Shown piece after piece: positions 18,753 to 27,036 of a DNA stretch of 64,000 nt. Both the position numbers and the translations under genes were made by a program. The notes beneath the pieces are model-generated. The model had not been told where the DNA came from and did no database searches. It worked only from the letters and a program-made list of their open reading frames with translations. Every line of letters starts with the position of its first letter. The stretch's first letter is position 1. Source of the stretch: Afipia sp. 1NLS2 (lineage in GTDB: Bacteria > Pseudomonadota > Alphaproteobacteria > Rhizobiales > Xanthobacteraceae); contig NZ_ADVZ01000003.1 in NCBI RefSeq assembly GCF_000178995.1, positions 124,001 through 188,000 on the forward strand. The letters run 5' to 3'.

Positions 18753-19349
18753 ATGTCTACAGAGGACGATCATTCACGGTCCCATGTTTACGTCTGGGAC
18801 CTGCCGCTTCGAATCGTACATTGGTCGTTAGCTGCGTCTATTGTCGTGGCGTGGTTGAGCGCGGTTGTTTTCGACTCGTTGCATAGGCAGGCTGGATATA
18901 TCGCAATCGCTCTTGTCTCATTCCGGATCATCTGGGGTTTCGTAGGGTCCGATTCCGCGCGCCTCAGCCGGCTGACATTTCTATTGCCCAATGCAATCCG
19001 GTTTCTACGCAGACTCATGCGGGGTCGAACCGGCGGTTACGTCGGCCTCAACCCCGCAGGAGCTGTGATGCTTGTGGCATCGCTTGGCCTGACGTTGATT
19101 TCGGGCATTAGCGGATGGATGCAGATTACCGTCAGGTTTTTCGGTGTTGCGTGGGTTCAAGTGCTGCACACGTGGTCATCTTACGCCCTGCTTGCCTTGG
19201 CAGCCGTGCATGTTCTGGGTGTCGCGATGGTTAGCATCATGCAACGCCAAAACCTCGTTGTTGCCATGTTCACCGGGAAGAAAAAGAGAAGATCTCTCGG
19301 GCGCGCATATGGGCCAGACAAGGTGCTCCATTCTTCCAAGGATGCATGA
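18753..19349 (+). CDS. Cytochrome b561-type di-haem membrane protein
   Basis: A 198-residue integral membrane cytochrome b. Four hydrophobic helices are evident, with histidines placed as haem b ligands: RIVHW in helix 1, DSLHRQAGY before helix 2, VLHTWSS before the last helix and AAVHVLG within it. This is the layout of the cytochrome b/b6-domain (b561/NiFe-hydrogenase cyt b-like) family. It probably moves electrons between the quinone pool and a periplasmic partner, for which the adjacent PepSY-like protein is the obvious candidate. The C-terminal tail is basic and cytosolic. Confidence 0.82.
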   Translation: MSTEDDHSRSHVYVWDLPLRIVHWSLAASIVVAWLSAVVFDSLHRQAGYIAIALVSFRIIWGFVGSDSARLSRLTFLLPNAIRFLRRLMRGRTGGYVGLNPAGAVMLVASLGLTLISGISGWMQITVRFFGVAWVQVLHTWSSYALLALAAVHVLGVAMVSIMQRQNLVVAMFTGKKKRRSLGRAYGPDKVLHSSKDA

Positions 19350-19367
19350 CACGCGCTCGAGGCCCGG

Positions 19368-20408
19368 TTATGGCTTCGCGTGACTGAAGTTGTCTTCCAT
19401 AAAGGATGCGTCGTCCGCATTTTGAGATGACGCCTCTACGTCATCAACGAATGTAATCGGATGCTGACGTTTACGATTGACGGTCAGGGAAAAGATGTCG
19501 AACCGGTTATAGTAGCCGGTGACGTCGTGGTATTGCTTGGGCTCCACGCAGCGGCTTAGGTCGAACTCGGCGTAGGCGATGCCTTCATCGTCTTGAAGAA
19601 AATCGCCGACAGGTGCTCCGGTGGGATCGACGAAGAAGCTCGCGGCGCGCGAGCTGCGATCGAGGGTGTCCGCGACCTTTGGATCTCGATCCACCAGGAA
19701 TTTTCGCATCGCTGAATCCATATATCCCGCGGTGTTCATTCCAAATGCCTTGGCTTCAAATGAATGCGCGCTGGAGCGAATGCGGTTGGCTTCGACATTG
19801 TTATAATTGGTGCCGTTGCCGGCAGGGCGGGTTGGCCATAAGGCGGGCCAGCTTGAAATATGAATCTGCTCGGCTTGCGCGATAAGAGCGTAGCGTGCCA
19901 GCGGGTTGGTATTCTCGCCGCAGATCAGTTGACCGACACGGCCGACCGGCGTTTCGACAACCTTGAGCCCGGCGCCATCGCCTGGAGCCCAGGTCAGCTT
20001 TTCATAAAACGTCGGAACCAGCTTGCGGTGATGGTTCAGAATGCCTCCGTCAGGCCCGATCATGATGAAGGAATTCCACAGCGCCCCCACGCTGGCCGGC
20101 GAGCTTTCGCTGATACCCATCGAAACGCAGACGCCAAGTGCTTTTGCCTCGCGCCGCAAAGCGGCGATCTCGGGGCCGTTCGCGGACACCGACTGGTTCG
20201 CCATGAGCGAGAACAGATCGTGGTTTTCAGTAGGCGCCCACAGTCCTGACCACACCGGAAAAGCAGGAATAAAGGTTTCGGGGAACGCAATCAGTTGCGC
20301 GCCGCCGCGAGCGGCTTCCCGGATAATCGAAATTGCCTTGGCGGTGGTCGCGGTACGATCGAGAAAAACCGGCGCCGCATGTACGGCAGCGACTTTAACG
20401 TGCGGCAT
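19368..20408 (-). CDS. Nitrilase (carbon-nitrogen hydrolase family)
   Basis: A 346-residue cytosolic hydrolase of the nitrilase branch. The catalytic triad is clear: Glu44 (AFPETF), Lys129 (HHRKLVPT) and Cys163 (LICGENTNPL). The ENTNPLARY and SSWPALWP text around the Cys is typical of true nitrilases, which turn nitriles into carboxylic acids and ammonia, rather than of amidases. AAGGAAA lies before the ATG at 20408; a longer frame to 20498 has no such site. It is divergent from the ABC transporter genes across about 0.7 kb, which suggests joint control and a nitrile- or cyanide-related substrate. Confidence 0.9.
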   Translation of the reverse strand: MPHVKVAAVHAAPVFLDRTATTAKAISIIREAARGGAQLIAFPETFIPAFPVWSGLWAPTENHDLFSLMANQSVSANGPEIAALRREAKALGVCVSMGISESSPASVGALWNSFIMIGPDGGILNHHRKLVPTFYEKLTWAPGDGAGLKVVETPVGRVGQLICGENTNPLARYALIAQAEQIHISSWPALWPTRPAGNGTNYNNVEANRIRSSAHSFEAKAFGMNTAGYMDSAMRKFLVDRDPKVADTLDRSSRAASFFVDPTGAPVGDFLQDDEGIAYAEFDLSRCVEPKQYHDVTGYYNRFDIFSLTVNRKRQHPITFVDDVEASSQNADDASFMEDNFSHAKP

Positions 20409-21009
20409 CACCAATTTCCTTTTGTCGTGAGAGTTGTTGGGTGATTGCGGGTGAGCGCGACATGGCGGTCCTTCGCAAGTCGATTCAAAACGTCGCAAGT
20501 GGGCATGTGAGTGTCAATTGGCGTCTCGTGATCGCTTGATTGTATGCCGCTCGTAATCTGAAATCCTCGTGGTGCAAGGTCTCGGCAGGTATGCTTTGAT
20601 GATCTGTTCATGATCGCCCGTGGTTAGCTGGAGCGAATTGGATCCGGCAACCTGTGTTGTTATCCTTCGGTGCGCCATCACCTTTCACTCATGCCTGTTG
20701 CGCTGCACGTCAGTGTGTTGCGATTGCTCATGCATTTTCGCGGCGCAATAACCTCATTTCGAAGATGCAAGCCAAAGCCTGAGGCAGTGCGTCACACCCC
20801 CAATGTTGGGCGCCGCCGTCGTGTGGCATCGTGTTTCAAGTGCAGGATATTGCGCATATTTCGGCGCTGGAACGAGCTGCAATCATGCACGGTGTGGTGC
20901 AAAAAAGCCGATTGCGGTAGCTGCAAACCCATGGTCGCCTGCCATCCATAAAAGATTTCGCATTCCGGTAGCCATCGAGCATCCGGTTAAAGCGGACAGG
21001 GAGGGGACT
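20409..21009. promoter_or_regulatory. Non-coding divergent region between nitrilase and ABC genes
   Basis: About 0.6 kb without a convincing gene. Open frames here are short, rich in Arg/Cys/Pro and lack ribosome-binding sites. It must hold promoters for the nitrilase (minus) and the transporter row (plus), but I could not assign -35/-10 or sigma-54 elements with confidence. Its length suggests more than two simple promoters, perhaps including a regulator site. Confidence 0.4.
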
Positions 21010-21111
21010 GTGAACATCTTGTGGCTTCGCGAGAGGTCTTTTGTGCCGTCAACCGATGGCTGGCTGCGCGCGGTTTTCAATAAACCGCACGCTGACGGTG
21101 GCCGGCCATGA
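21010..21111 (+). CDS. Putative 33-residue leader peptide overlapping the permease start
   Basis: A GTG at 21010 follows the very strong site AGGGAGGGGACT. It opens a 33-codon frame (begins MNILWLRERSF, ends KPHADGGRP) whose TGA overlaps the ATG of the first permease gene (ATGA). The permease itself has no good ribosome-binding site of its own. This layout is what translational coupling to a leader peptide would look like. No family is recognised and the peptide has no long hydrophobic stretch. It could be chance, as the frame stays open upstream. Confidence 0.4.
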   Translation: MNILWLRERSFVPSTDGWLRAVFNKPHADGGRP

Positions 21112-21968
21112 TGGACACATTGCTGCTGCTGGCACTCAACGGATTGATCTGGGGCCTGATCATCGCGCTCATCGCGCTTGGCCTGTCGGTGATATTCGGC
21201 CTCCTTGACATCATCAACATTGCCCACGGCGACTTCTTCATGGTCGGCACTGTGCTGGCCTGGTTCGTGCTGGAAGCGACTGGAAATTTCTGGATCGGCT
21301 TTCTGATCGTGCCGTTGATCTGCTTCATTCTCGGTGCGTTGATCCAGCGCGTGGTGATTCAGCCGATCCGCGGCGCGGCCGCGCTGTCGATTGTCGCAAC
21401 CTTCGGCGTGTCGCTGATCCTCCAGGAAGTTGTGCGCATGACGTTCGGTGCGACGCCGCGCCGCATTCTGCCGCCGGTCGAAGGCACGCTGTCGTTGTTC
21501 GGAATTCAGTACGACATCTACCGGCTCTATGCCGCCGGTTTTTCGATCGCTGCCCTGGCTGCGTTCTTTCTTTTCCTGAACTACACGAAAATCGGAACAT
21601 GGATGCGCGCGGTGCGGCATGACCGGGAAACTGCGACCGCAATGGGAATCCCGGCGAAGCTTGTCTACGTTTTGACATTCGCCGTCGGGTTCGCACTTGC
21701 CGGTTTCGGCGGTGTCGTCGCGGCGCCCATCACCACGGTTGATTTCAGGGGTGGTGTAGACCTGCTGCCGGTGTGCTTCATCGCGGTCATTATCGGTGGA
21801 CTCGGAAACCTTCCGGGCACCGCCGCCGCGGCGATCCTTCTGGCGCTGATGGAAGGCATCATTCAAAGCGTCGCCAATCCCACCGTCGCGCGCATTTCTT
21901 CGTTGGTGTTGATGAGTGCTGTGTTGTTGCTGCGGCCACAAGGCCTGTTCAAGGGATTTGCGAAGTGA
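21108..21968 (+). CDS. Branched-chain amino acid/urea-type ABC permease (LivH-like)
   Basis: A 286-residue inner-membrane permease of the HAAT/LivH family. It has about eight helices and the family motifs LNGLIWGLIIALIALGLSVIFG at the start, INIAHGDFFMVG, and GNLPGTAAAAILLALMEG near the end. It forms the transport channel with the LivM-like protein encoded next, whose GTG start overlaps this stop (GTGA). It is the first clear gene of a five-gene transporter row. Substrates of this family range from branched-chain amino acids to urea, short amides and aromatic acids, and the exact one is not readable. Confidence 0.9.
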   Translation: MMDTLLLLALNGLIWGLIIALIALGLSVIFGLLDIINIAHGDFFMVGTVLAWFVLEATGNFWIGFLIVPLICFILGALIQRVVIQPIRGAAALSIVATFGVSLILQEVVRMTFGATPRRILPPVEGTLSLFGIQYDIYRLYAAGFSIAALAAFFLFLNYTKIGTWMRAVRHDRETATAMGIPAKLVYVLTFAVGFALAGFGGVVAAPITTVDFRGGVDLLPVCFIAVIIGGLGNLPGTAAAAILLALMEGIIQSVANPTVARISSLVLMSAVLLLRPQGLFKGFAK

Positions 21969-22990
21969 CGGCATCATCGAATGGTCGTATCGCAATCGAG
22001 CGCGGTGTCATGGTGGCATTCGCCGCGTTCCTGTTGACGGTGCCGTGGACGATCCCGGCGCTCATCAACAGTTTTTGGGTCAGCGTCATCGCCGAAATTC
22101 TGATCTGGTCGCTGTTCGCGGCCAGCGCGAACCTGCTGTTCGGCTATGTCGGATTGCTCTCATTCGGGCAGGCATTGTTCTTCGGCTTCGGGATGTATGG
22201 CGTCGCGATTGGCATCGATCAGCTCGGCCTGTCGTTCTGGCCGGCCTTTGGCCTTGGAATTGCAGCTTCGATGGCAATGGCGCTGGTCGCAGGCGTTTTT
22301 GCGGTTCGTCTGACCTGGCATTATTTCGCGATCATCACCGTCGTGTTCTCGCTGATTTTCTATTTCCTCGCGGTCTCCATGAAATGGCTGACCGGTGGCG
22401 ACGATGGCATCAACTTCTCGCTGCCGCCGACATTCTCCCTCGGCTCGGCGCAATGGAGTCTCGCGGACGCGAATTTCCAATACTATTTCATCCTTGCGAC
22501 GGTCGCGGTCTGCTTTTTGCTGATGCGTCTCGTGATCGGAAGTTCGCTTGGCAAGGCGTTCCTGGCGGTTCGCGAGAACGATGTCAGAGCTTCGTTGATC
22601 GGGTTGAATGTTTATCTGATCCGGCTGACAGCATTTGTGATGGCGGGCTTCTTGGCCGGCGTATCAGGAGTGTTGTTTGCATTCTTCGGCCGTTACGCCT
22701 CGGCCACCTACATGTTCTATCACGTCTCCGGTGAGGGGTTGGTGTGGGCCATTGTCGGCGGAGCGGGAACGCTGTTCGGGCCGGTTATCGGCACCACGGT
22801 TTTCATCATCATCCGGGAAGTCGTCTCGTCACATTGGGAGCATCACTCGCTGATTGTCGGCGTACTTGCGATTCTTGTGGTGATTTTCGCGCCGAAGGGA
22901 TTGGTCGGGCTGTGGCGCGAGACCGTCGATCGGATGATGGCGCCGCGCGCGGAGCGTGCCAGCCCCGCAAAAGTAAGGGTCGAGTCATGA
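21965..22990 (+). CDS. Branched-chain amino acid/urea-type ABC permease (LivM-like)
   Basis: A 341-residue permease of the LivM group with about ten membrane segments. Family text includes ASANLLFGYVGLLSFGQALFFG, FLAVRENDVRASLIGLNVY and GGAGTLFGPVIGTTVF. The GTG at 21965 was chosen because it overlaps the LivH-like stop and gives the usual length; the frame continues upstream only as a shadow of the neighbour. Its own stop overlaps the ATG of the ATPase gene that follows (ATGA). Confidence 0.9.
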   Translation: MTASSNGRIAIERGVMVAFAAFLLTVPWTIPALINSFWVSVIAEILIWSLFAASANLLFGYVGLLSFGQALFFGFGMYGVAIGIDQLGLSFWPAFGLGIAASMAMALVAGVFAVRLTWHYFAIITVVFSLIFYFLAVSMKWLTGGDDGINFSLPPTFSLGSAQWSLADANFQYYFILATVAVCFLLMRLVIGSSLGKAFLAVRENDVRASLIGLNVYLIRLTAFVMAGFLAGVSGVLFAFFGRYASATYMFYHVSGEGLVWAIVGGAGTLFGPVIGTTVFIIIREVVSSHWEHHSLIVGVLAILVVIFAPKGLVGLWRETVDRMMAPRAERASPAKVRVES

Positions 22991-23766
22991 GCGAAACGAT
23001 CCTTCGAACCGAAAATCTGACGAAGCGCTTTGGCGGTCTGACGGCGACGGACAATCTCAGCCTCAATCTGTCAGGCGGTCGTCTTCAGGCGATCATCGGG
23101 CCGAACGGTGCCGGCAAGACAACGCTGTTCAATTTGATTTCGGGCCTGTTGAGGCCTGACAGCGGCCGCATCTTCTTTCGGGACCGGGATATCACCGGTT
23201 TGCGGCCGCACGAGATCAGCCGGCTTGGCGTCAAGCGAACCATGCAGATCAAAAGCGTTTTCAATCAGCTCAGTGTGATGGAGAACCTGTGGATCACGCG
23301 GCAGGCCTCGCAGCGGTCTCTTCATCCGTTCCGCCCCGCCTCGCGAGACAACGCCACGCGCGAGCGCGTCGAGCAGGCTCTTGAACAGGTCGGCATGACT
23401 GCACTCGCCAATCGTATCGCGGGAACGCTGTCTTATGGCGATGTCGCGATGCTTGAGATCGGAATGGCTTTGATTTCCGACCCGAAGCTTTTGTTGCTTG
23501 ACGAACCAATCTGCGGAATGAGCCCCGCCGAGACCGAGCGGGCGGTTGAGAAGATTCGCGAGCTCGCACGCAGGATCGATATCATCATCATCGAACATGA
23601 CATGGAGGTGGTGTTCAACATCGCTGACCACATCACTGTGCTGGCGCAAGGCGCGATCCTCGTCAGCGGCGATCCCGATGAAATCTCCAATAACGAGCGG
23701 GTGCGCGAAGCCTATCTTGGCCGCCCGGAAGATGAAGATTACCTCGAGGAGGCGGCCCATGCTTAG
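22987..23766 (+). CDS. ABC transporter ATPase (LivG/UrtD-like)
   Basis: A 259-residue ATP-binding subunit. Walker A is GPNGAGKTT, Walker B is LLLLDEP, and the switch His lies in IIIIEHDM. The signature region reads LSYGDVAMLEIGMAL. This departs from the common LSGGQ but is of the type seen in LivG/UrtD proteins. The C-terminal extension (LVSGDPDEISNNERVREAYLG) is the LivG-type tail. The gene overlaps its neighbours at both ends (four bases upstream, eight downstream), so the subunits are made together. Confidence 0.9.
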   Translation: MSETILRTENLTKRFGGLTATDNLSLNLSGGRLQAIIGPNGAGKTTLFNLISGLLRPDSGRIFFRDRDITGLRPHEISRLGVKRTMQIKSVFNQLSVMENLWITRQASQRSLHPFRPASRDNATRERVEQALEQVGMTALANRIAGTLSYGDVAMLEIGMALISDPKLLLLDEPICGMSPAETERAVEKIRELARRIDIIIIEHDMEVVFNIADHITVLAQGAILVSGDPDEISNNERVREAYLGRPEDEDYLEEAAHA

Positions 23767-24457
23767 CCTCCATAATGTTCACGTCCATATCGGCAAGTTG
23801 CATATCCTCCAGGGTGTCAATCTTGAGATCAAGCCGGGTGAATCGGCGGCGCTACTGGGACGCAATGGTGTCGGAAAAACCACGACGTTGCGCGCGATCA
23901 TGGGATTGGCTGCCAAGAGCAGCGGCTCGATTGAGTTCGACGGCACTGACCTTTCCGGTATGGCGCCGCATAAGGTGCCGCGCACCGGCATCGGCTATGT
24001 GCCTCAGGGTCGCGGCATCTTCCCCAATCTGTCGGTGATGGAGAATCTCTGCATCGGGCTTCCCGGCAAGCGCGATACCGAGCGGGAGGACTATGTCTTT
24101 ACCTGTTTCCCGCGGTTGAAGGAGCGCATCAAGCAGGCTGGCAATACGCTCTCGGGCGGCGAACAGCAGATGCTCGCGATTGCCCGGTGCCTGATGATGC
24201 GGCCGAAGCTCATTATTCTGGACGAGCCGACCGAAGGCATCATGCCGCTACTGGTGTCGCAGATCAGGCGCGAAATCTACCGCATCAATCAAAGCGGGGT
24301 ATCGATCCTGCTGGTCGAGCAGAATGTCGAGACCGCACTCAAACTTTGCCCGCGTGTGTTCCTCATGGAAAAGGGCACTGTCGTTTATTCCGGTACGTCG
24401 CACGAATTGAAATCGCAGACCTCGATCGTGCACCGTTATCTTGGTCTGTCCCGTTAG
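23759..24457 (+). CDS. ABC transporter ATPase (LivF/UrtE-like)
   Basis: A 232-residue second ATP-binding subunit. Walker A is GRNGVGKTT, the signature is LSGGEQQMLAIARCL, Walker B is LIILDEP followed by TEGIMP, and the switch His is replaced by Gln (LLVEQNVE), as is usual in LivF. The ATG overlaps the end of the LivG-like gene by eight bases. The binding-protein gene follows after 24 bases. Confidence 0.9.
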   Translation: MLSLHNVHVHIGKLHILQGVNLEIKPGESAALLGRNGVGKTTTLRAIMGLAAKSSGSIEFDGTDLSGMAPHKVPRTGIGYVPQGRGIFPNLSVMENLCIGLPGKRDTEREDYVFTCFPRLKERIKQAGNTLSGGEQQMLAIARCLMMRPKLIILDEPTEGIMPLLVSQIRREIYRINQSGVSILLVEQNVETALKLCPRVFLMEKGTVVYSGTSHELKSQTSIVHRYLGLSR

Positions 24458-24481
24458 TCTGACTTTCAAGGAGAGAAGATC

Positions 24482-25759
24482 ATGGCCAAAAAACTTACGC
24501 GCCGCAGCTTCCTCGAATGCGCGCTCGCAGGCGGCGCAGCGGCGGGCACCGCTAACCTTACAATCATGAGGGATGCTTTCGCGCAAGCATCCGGTCCGAT
24601 CGTCATCGGTCATCATTGCGATTTGACCGGCGTGATTTCGTCTTGGGGCGTGTGGCATGACAGATGCGCACGCGCTGCCGTCGATATCATCAACCAGGGT
24701 GGCGGCATTGCGGGCCGCAAGGTCGAGCTTGCGACGGAAGATACCGAATCCAATCCGGCGAGCGGTGCTCGTAAACTACGAAACCTGATCCAGCGCGCCA
24801 ATGCCGAGTTTATCATCGGCTCGGTTCACTCCGGCGTCATGCTGGCCGCGATCCCGATCGCGTCCGAACTGAAGACCATTTATTTCTCGAATGGCGAGGC
24901 AACCGAGGCGACGGGCTCCAAGGGCACCCGTTATTCGTTCCGCACCGGCACCGATACTTACTCGATTGCTGCGGCGAGCATGCCGTGGTGCGTCGAGAAC
25001 TTCGGCAAGACCTGGTCGATCATTTACGCAGATTATGCCTGGGGCCAGAGCACCAATCAGGAATCCCGCCACTTCATCGAAAAAGCGGGCGGCAAGATTC
25101 TCAACAGCATCGCGGTGCCGCTCGATACCAAGGACTTCGTACCTTATCTGGCGCAGATTTCCGCGGACACCGAGGTGTTGCTGCCGGCCTTCATCGGCTC
25201 GCTGTCGCTCGGCTTCTATACCCAGGCGAAGAGCATGGGCCTCGACAAGAAGATGAAGATGTTCTCGTCGTCGGCGAGCATCGAATCGATCGCGCCGGAC
25301 GACATTCAGGGTGCGGCCGAAGGCGTCTATTTCTTCGAGAACTTCCCGCGCATGCTCACGTCGAAGAATGACGAGTATCACAAGGAGTTCAACAAGCGGC
25401 TCAATATCGACGATGTCGATGCGCGCCAGATCGGCGGAACGGCGGTGATGGACAAGAGTCATTGCTGGCAGGCGTGGGAAGATATCTTCGCGCTCAAGCA
25501 AGCCATTGAGAAATCCGGCTATAAGACGCGCAAGGATGTCGAAGGTGTCATTCGGGTGCTTGAAGGCATGGAGATGAAGAATTCTCTCGGCCATCCGCAG
25601 GGCGACAAAATGATCCGCAAGGAGGATCATGCCGGCATCATGGATTGCTACATCAGCCGCGTCGTCAATGGCAAATTGACGTTGCAGAAGAAGGTATCGA
25701 AAGAGGACCTTCTGAAAAACATGCCTGTGCGTCACAACCTGTCGGCAATGCCGGTGTGA
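24482..25759 (+). CDS. Tat-exported ABC substrate-binding protein (type I, HAAT family)
   Basis: A 425-residue periplasmic binding protein of the Leu/Ile/Val-urea-amide family (Peripla_BP_6). The N-terminus carries a twin-arginine signal (LTRRSFLE, then an Ala-rich hydrophobic stretch ending DAFAQA). The mature part begins PIVIGHHCDLTGVISSWG. GGAGAGAAG lies just before the ATG. It resembles urea/short-amide binding proteins (UrtA, AmiC-like) more than LivJ, but the ligand is uncertain. As last gene of the row it is followed by a strong hairpin terminator. The nearby nitrilase suggests that the imported ligand is a nitrile, an amide or a related acid. Confidence 0.88.
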   Translation: MAKKLTRRSFLECALAGGAAAGTANLTIMRDAFAQASGPIVIGHHCDLTGVISSWGVWHDRCARAAVDIINQGGGIAGRKVELATEDTESNPASGARKLRNLIQRANAEFIIGSVHSGVMLAAIPIASELKTIYFSNGEATEATGSKGTRYSFRTGTDTYSIAAASMPWCVENFGKTWSIIYADYAWGQSTNQESRHFIEKAGGKILNSIAVPLDTKDFVPYLAQISADTEVLLPAFIGSLSLGFYTQAKSMGLDKKMKMFSSSASIESIAPDDIQGAAEGVYFFENFPRMLTSKNDEYHKEFNKRLNIDDVDARQIGGTAVMDKSHCWQAWEDIFALKQAIEKSGYKTRKDVEGVIRVLEGMEMKNSLGHPQGDKMIRKEDHAGIMDCYISRVVNGKLTLQKKVSKEDLLKNMPVRHNLSAMPV

Positions 25760-25770
25760 CGCGGCACGCG

Positions 25771-25804
25771 GCGGGCAATCATCCCTCCAGAGGTGATTGC
25801 CCGC
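25771..25804. terminator. Bidirectional terminator between ABC operon and LysR gene
   Basis: An 11-base perfect inverted repeat (GCGGGCAATCA/TGATTGCCCGC) with a 12-base loop lies in the 53 bases between two convergent genes. It could stop transcription in both directions. There is no long T-run. Confidence 0.7.
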
Positions 25805-25812
25805 TTGCTGCT

Positions 25813-26760
25813 TCAGATTTTGACAGTTGCCAGATCCCGCTCTTCGAGAGCCAGCGTTTCTCCGAGAAGAAACCGTTTGTCGGCTGCGAAGATACGGGCG
25901 ATGGCCTTCGCAGACCGGCTGATGGTTTTCAGGACATGCTGATCGCGCCCGACCGACATCCAGACAGGACGCAGGCTGCGGATCTCATCCGGCATGACCC
26001 GGAACAGTGCCTCGTTCTCCTCGCCGACAAAGGTCGGAAGCACGACGAGGCCGGCGCCTGCGATGGCTGCGTTGCGCTGCGCGATCACGCTGTTGCTGCA
26101 AAATGCCAGATGGGCGTTGGGCACGATCTGGTCGAGCCATTTGACCGATTCGATCGTGATCATTTCGGGGATGTAGCCGACATAGCGGTGCGACCCGAGT
26201 TCGGCTTGCGATGTCGGCAGGCCATGATGCGCACGGTATCGCTCCGAACCATAAAGATAGATCGCGGTCTCGCCGATTTGCTGGCTGATAAGGCCGGGAA
26301 TCTGGGGATCGAAAAAGCTCAGAAAGATGTCGGTCTCTTTCTTCAGGAGGTCGACGATGTGAGGATTGCTGAACAGTTCGATCCGGATGCTGGGGTCGTC
26401 GAGCGTGATATCCTGAATGCGGCGGGCGAGGTAGCCGCTCGCCAACCCTTCCATCGTGGCCACCCGGATGGCCCGGGTCTGGGTTTCGACATGTCCGATC
26501 GCCTCGTGCATCGCGGCGGCATGCACCTCCATCTGGCGAATATGTTCGAGCAGGTGCTCGGTCTCCGGCCGCGCGGTAATGCCGCGGTTGGAGCGGTCGA
26601 AGAGACGCCGCTCCAGGATCAGTTCGACATGCGCGATCCGCCGGGTCACCGTGGAGTGATCGACCTTCAGGATTTTTGCCGCGCTGTAGATGCTGCCCTG
26701 ACGCGCCACTTCGAGGATCACCCGAAGGTCGTCCCAGGCGAGCCTGTCCAGCTTAGACAT
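25813..26760 (-). CDS. LysR-family transcriptional regulator
   Basis: A 315-residue regulator with an N-terminal winged helix-turn-helix (about residues 4-62: DDLRVILEVARQGSIYSAAKIL, then DHSTVTRRIAHVE, LFDRSNRG) and a periplasmic-binding-protein-like sensor domain. AGGAG lies six bases before the ATG at 26760; a GTG two codons earlier is possible. It is divergent from the flavoprotein operon at 27037 and convergent with the ABC operon. It is therefore the likely activator of the flavoprotein genes and perhaps of the transporter. The inducer is unknown. Confidence 0.9.
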   Translation of the reverse strand: MSKLDRLAWDDLRVILEVARQGSIYSAAKILKVDHSTVTRRIAHVELILERRLFDRSNRGITARPETEHLLEHIRQMEVHAAAMHEAIGHVETQTRAIRVATMEGLASGYLARRIQDITLDDPSIRIELFSNPHIVDLLKKETDIFLSFFDPQIPGLISQQIGETAIYLYGSERYRAHHGLPTSQAELGSHRYVGYIPEMITIESVKWLDQIVPNAHLAFCSNSVIAQRNAAIAGAGLVVLPTFVGEENEALFRVMPDEIRSLRPVWMSVGRDQHVLKTISRSAKAIARIFAADKRFLLGETLALEERDLATVKI

Positions 26761-27036
26761 GGTCACTCCTTCCGCCGCGCCTCCGCCAACGAGCGCAGTT
26801 TGACGCCGATATTGCAGTTATCGAATCGACCGCGTCAATTACCGCAACTGCGGCAACCTCGATCAAGGCTGGCTGCACGCAAACACTGGCGGGTGCAAAA
26901 ACGCCTAATGCGAGGGCTGGCATACCACACTACTTTGCAAGCAAATCTGCGTTTTGGCCCTCAATTCTGTCAGCGAAGGGTTGGTGATGCAGATCGATAT
27001 GAGTTGACCGCTGAGGCGCGGCAAGAGACTTGATCG
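26761..27036. promoter_or_regulatory. Divergent promoter region, LysR gene / flavoprotein operon
   Basis: A 276-base intergenic region. It contains small inverted repeats, TTTGC-AA-GCAAA at 26934-26945 and a CCGCA-AC-TGCGG palindrome further upstream, either of which might be the LysR operator. Clear -35/-10 boxes were not assigned. The flavoprotein ATG has only a weak AAGAGA site. Confidence 0.4.

Noticed and set aside
12591-19349. Genomic island bounded by repeats of the tRNA-Phe 3' end
   Set aside because: I saw no second copy of the tRNA 3' end and no integrase gene in the window, so an island is only a possibility, not a feature.
20670-20951. 93-residue plus-strand frame in the divergent spacer
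   Set aside because: Arg/Cys/His-rich translation without ribosome-binding site, signal or motif; likely chance.
20883-21995. 370-residue minus-strand frame covering the nitrilase/ABC spacer
   Set aside because: It is antisense to the LivH-like gene for most of its length and rich in Arg/Asp/Gln/His without motifs. The spacer part has no ribosome-binding site for it.
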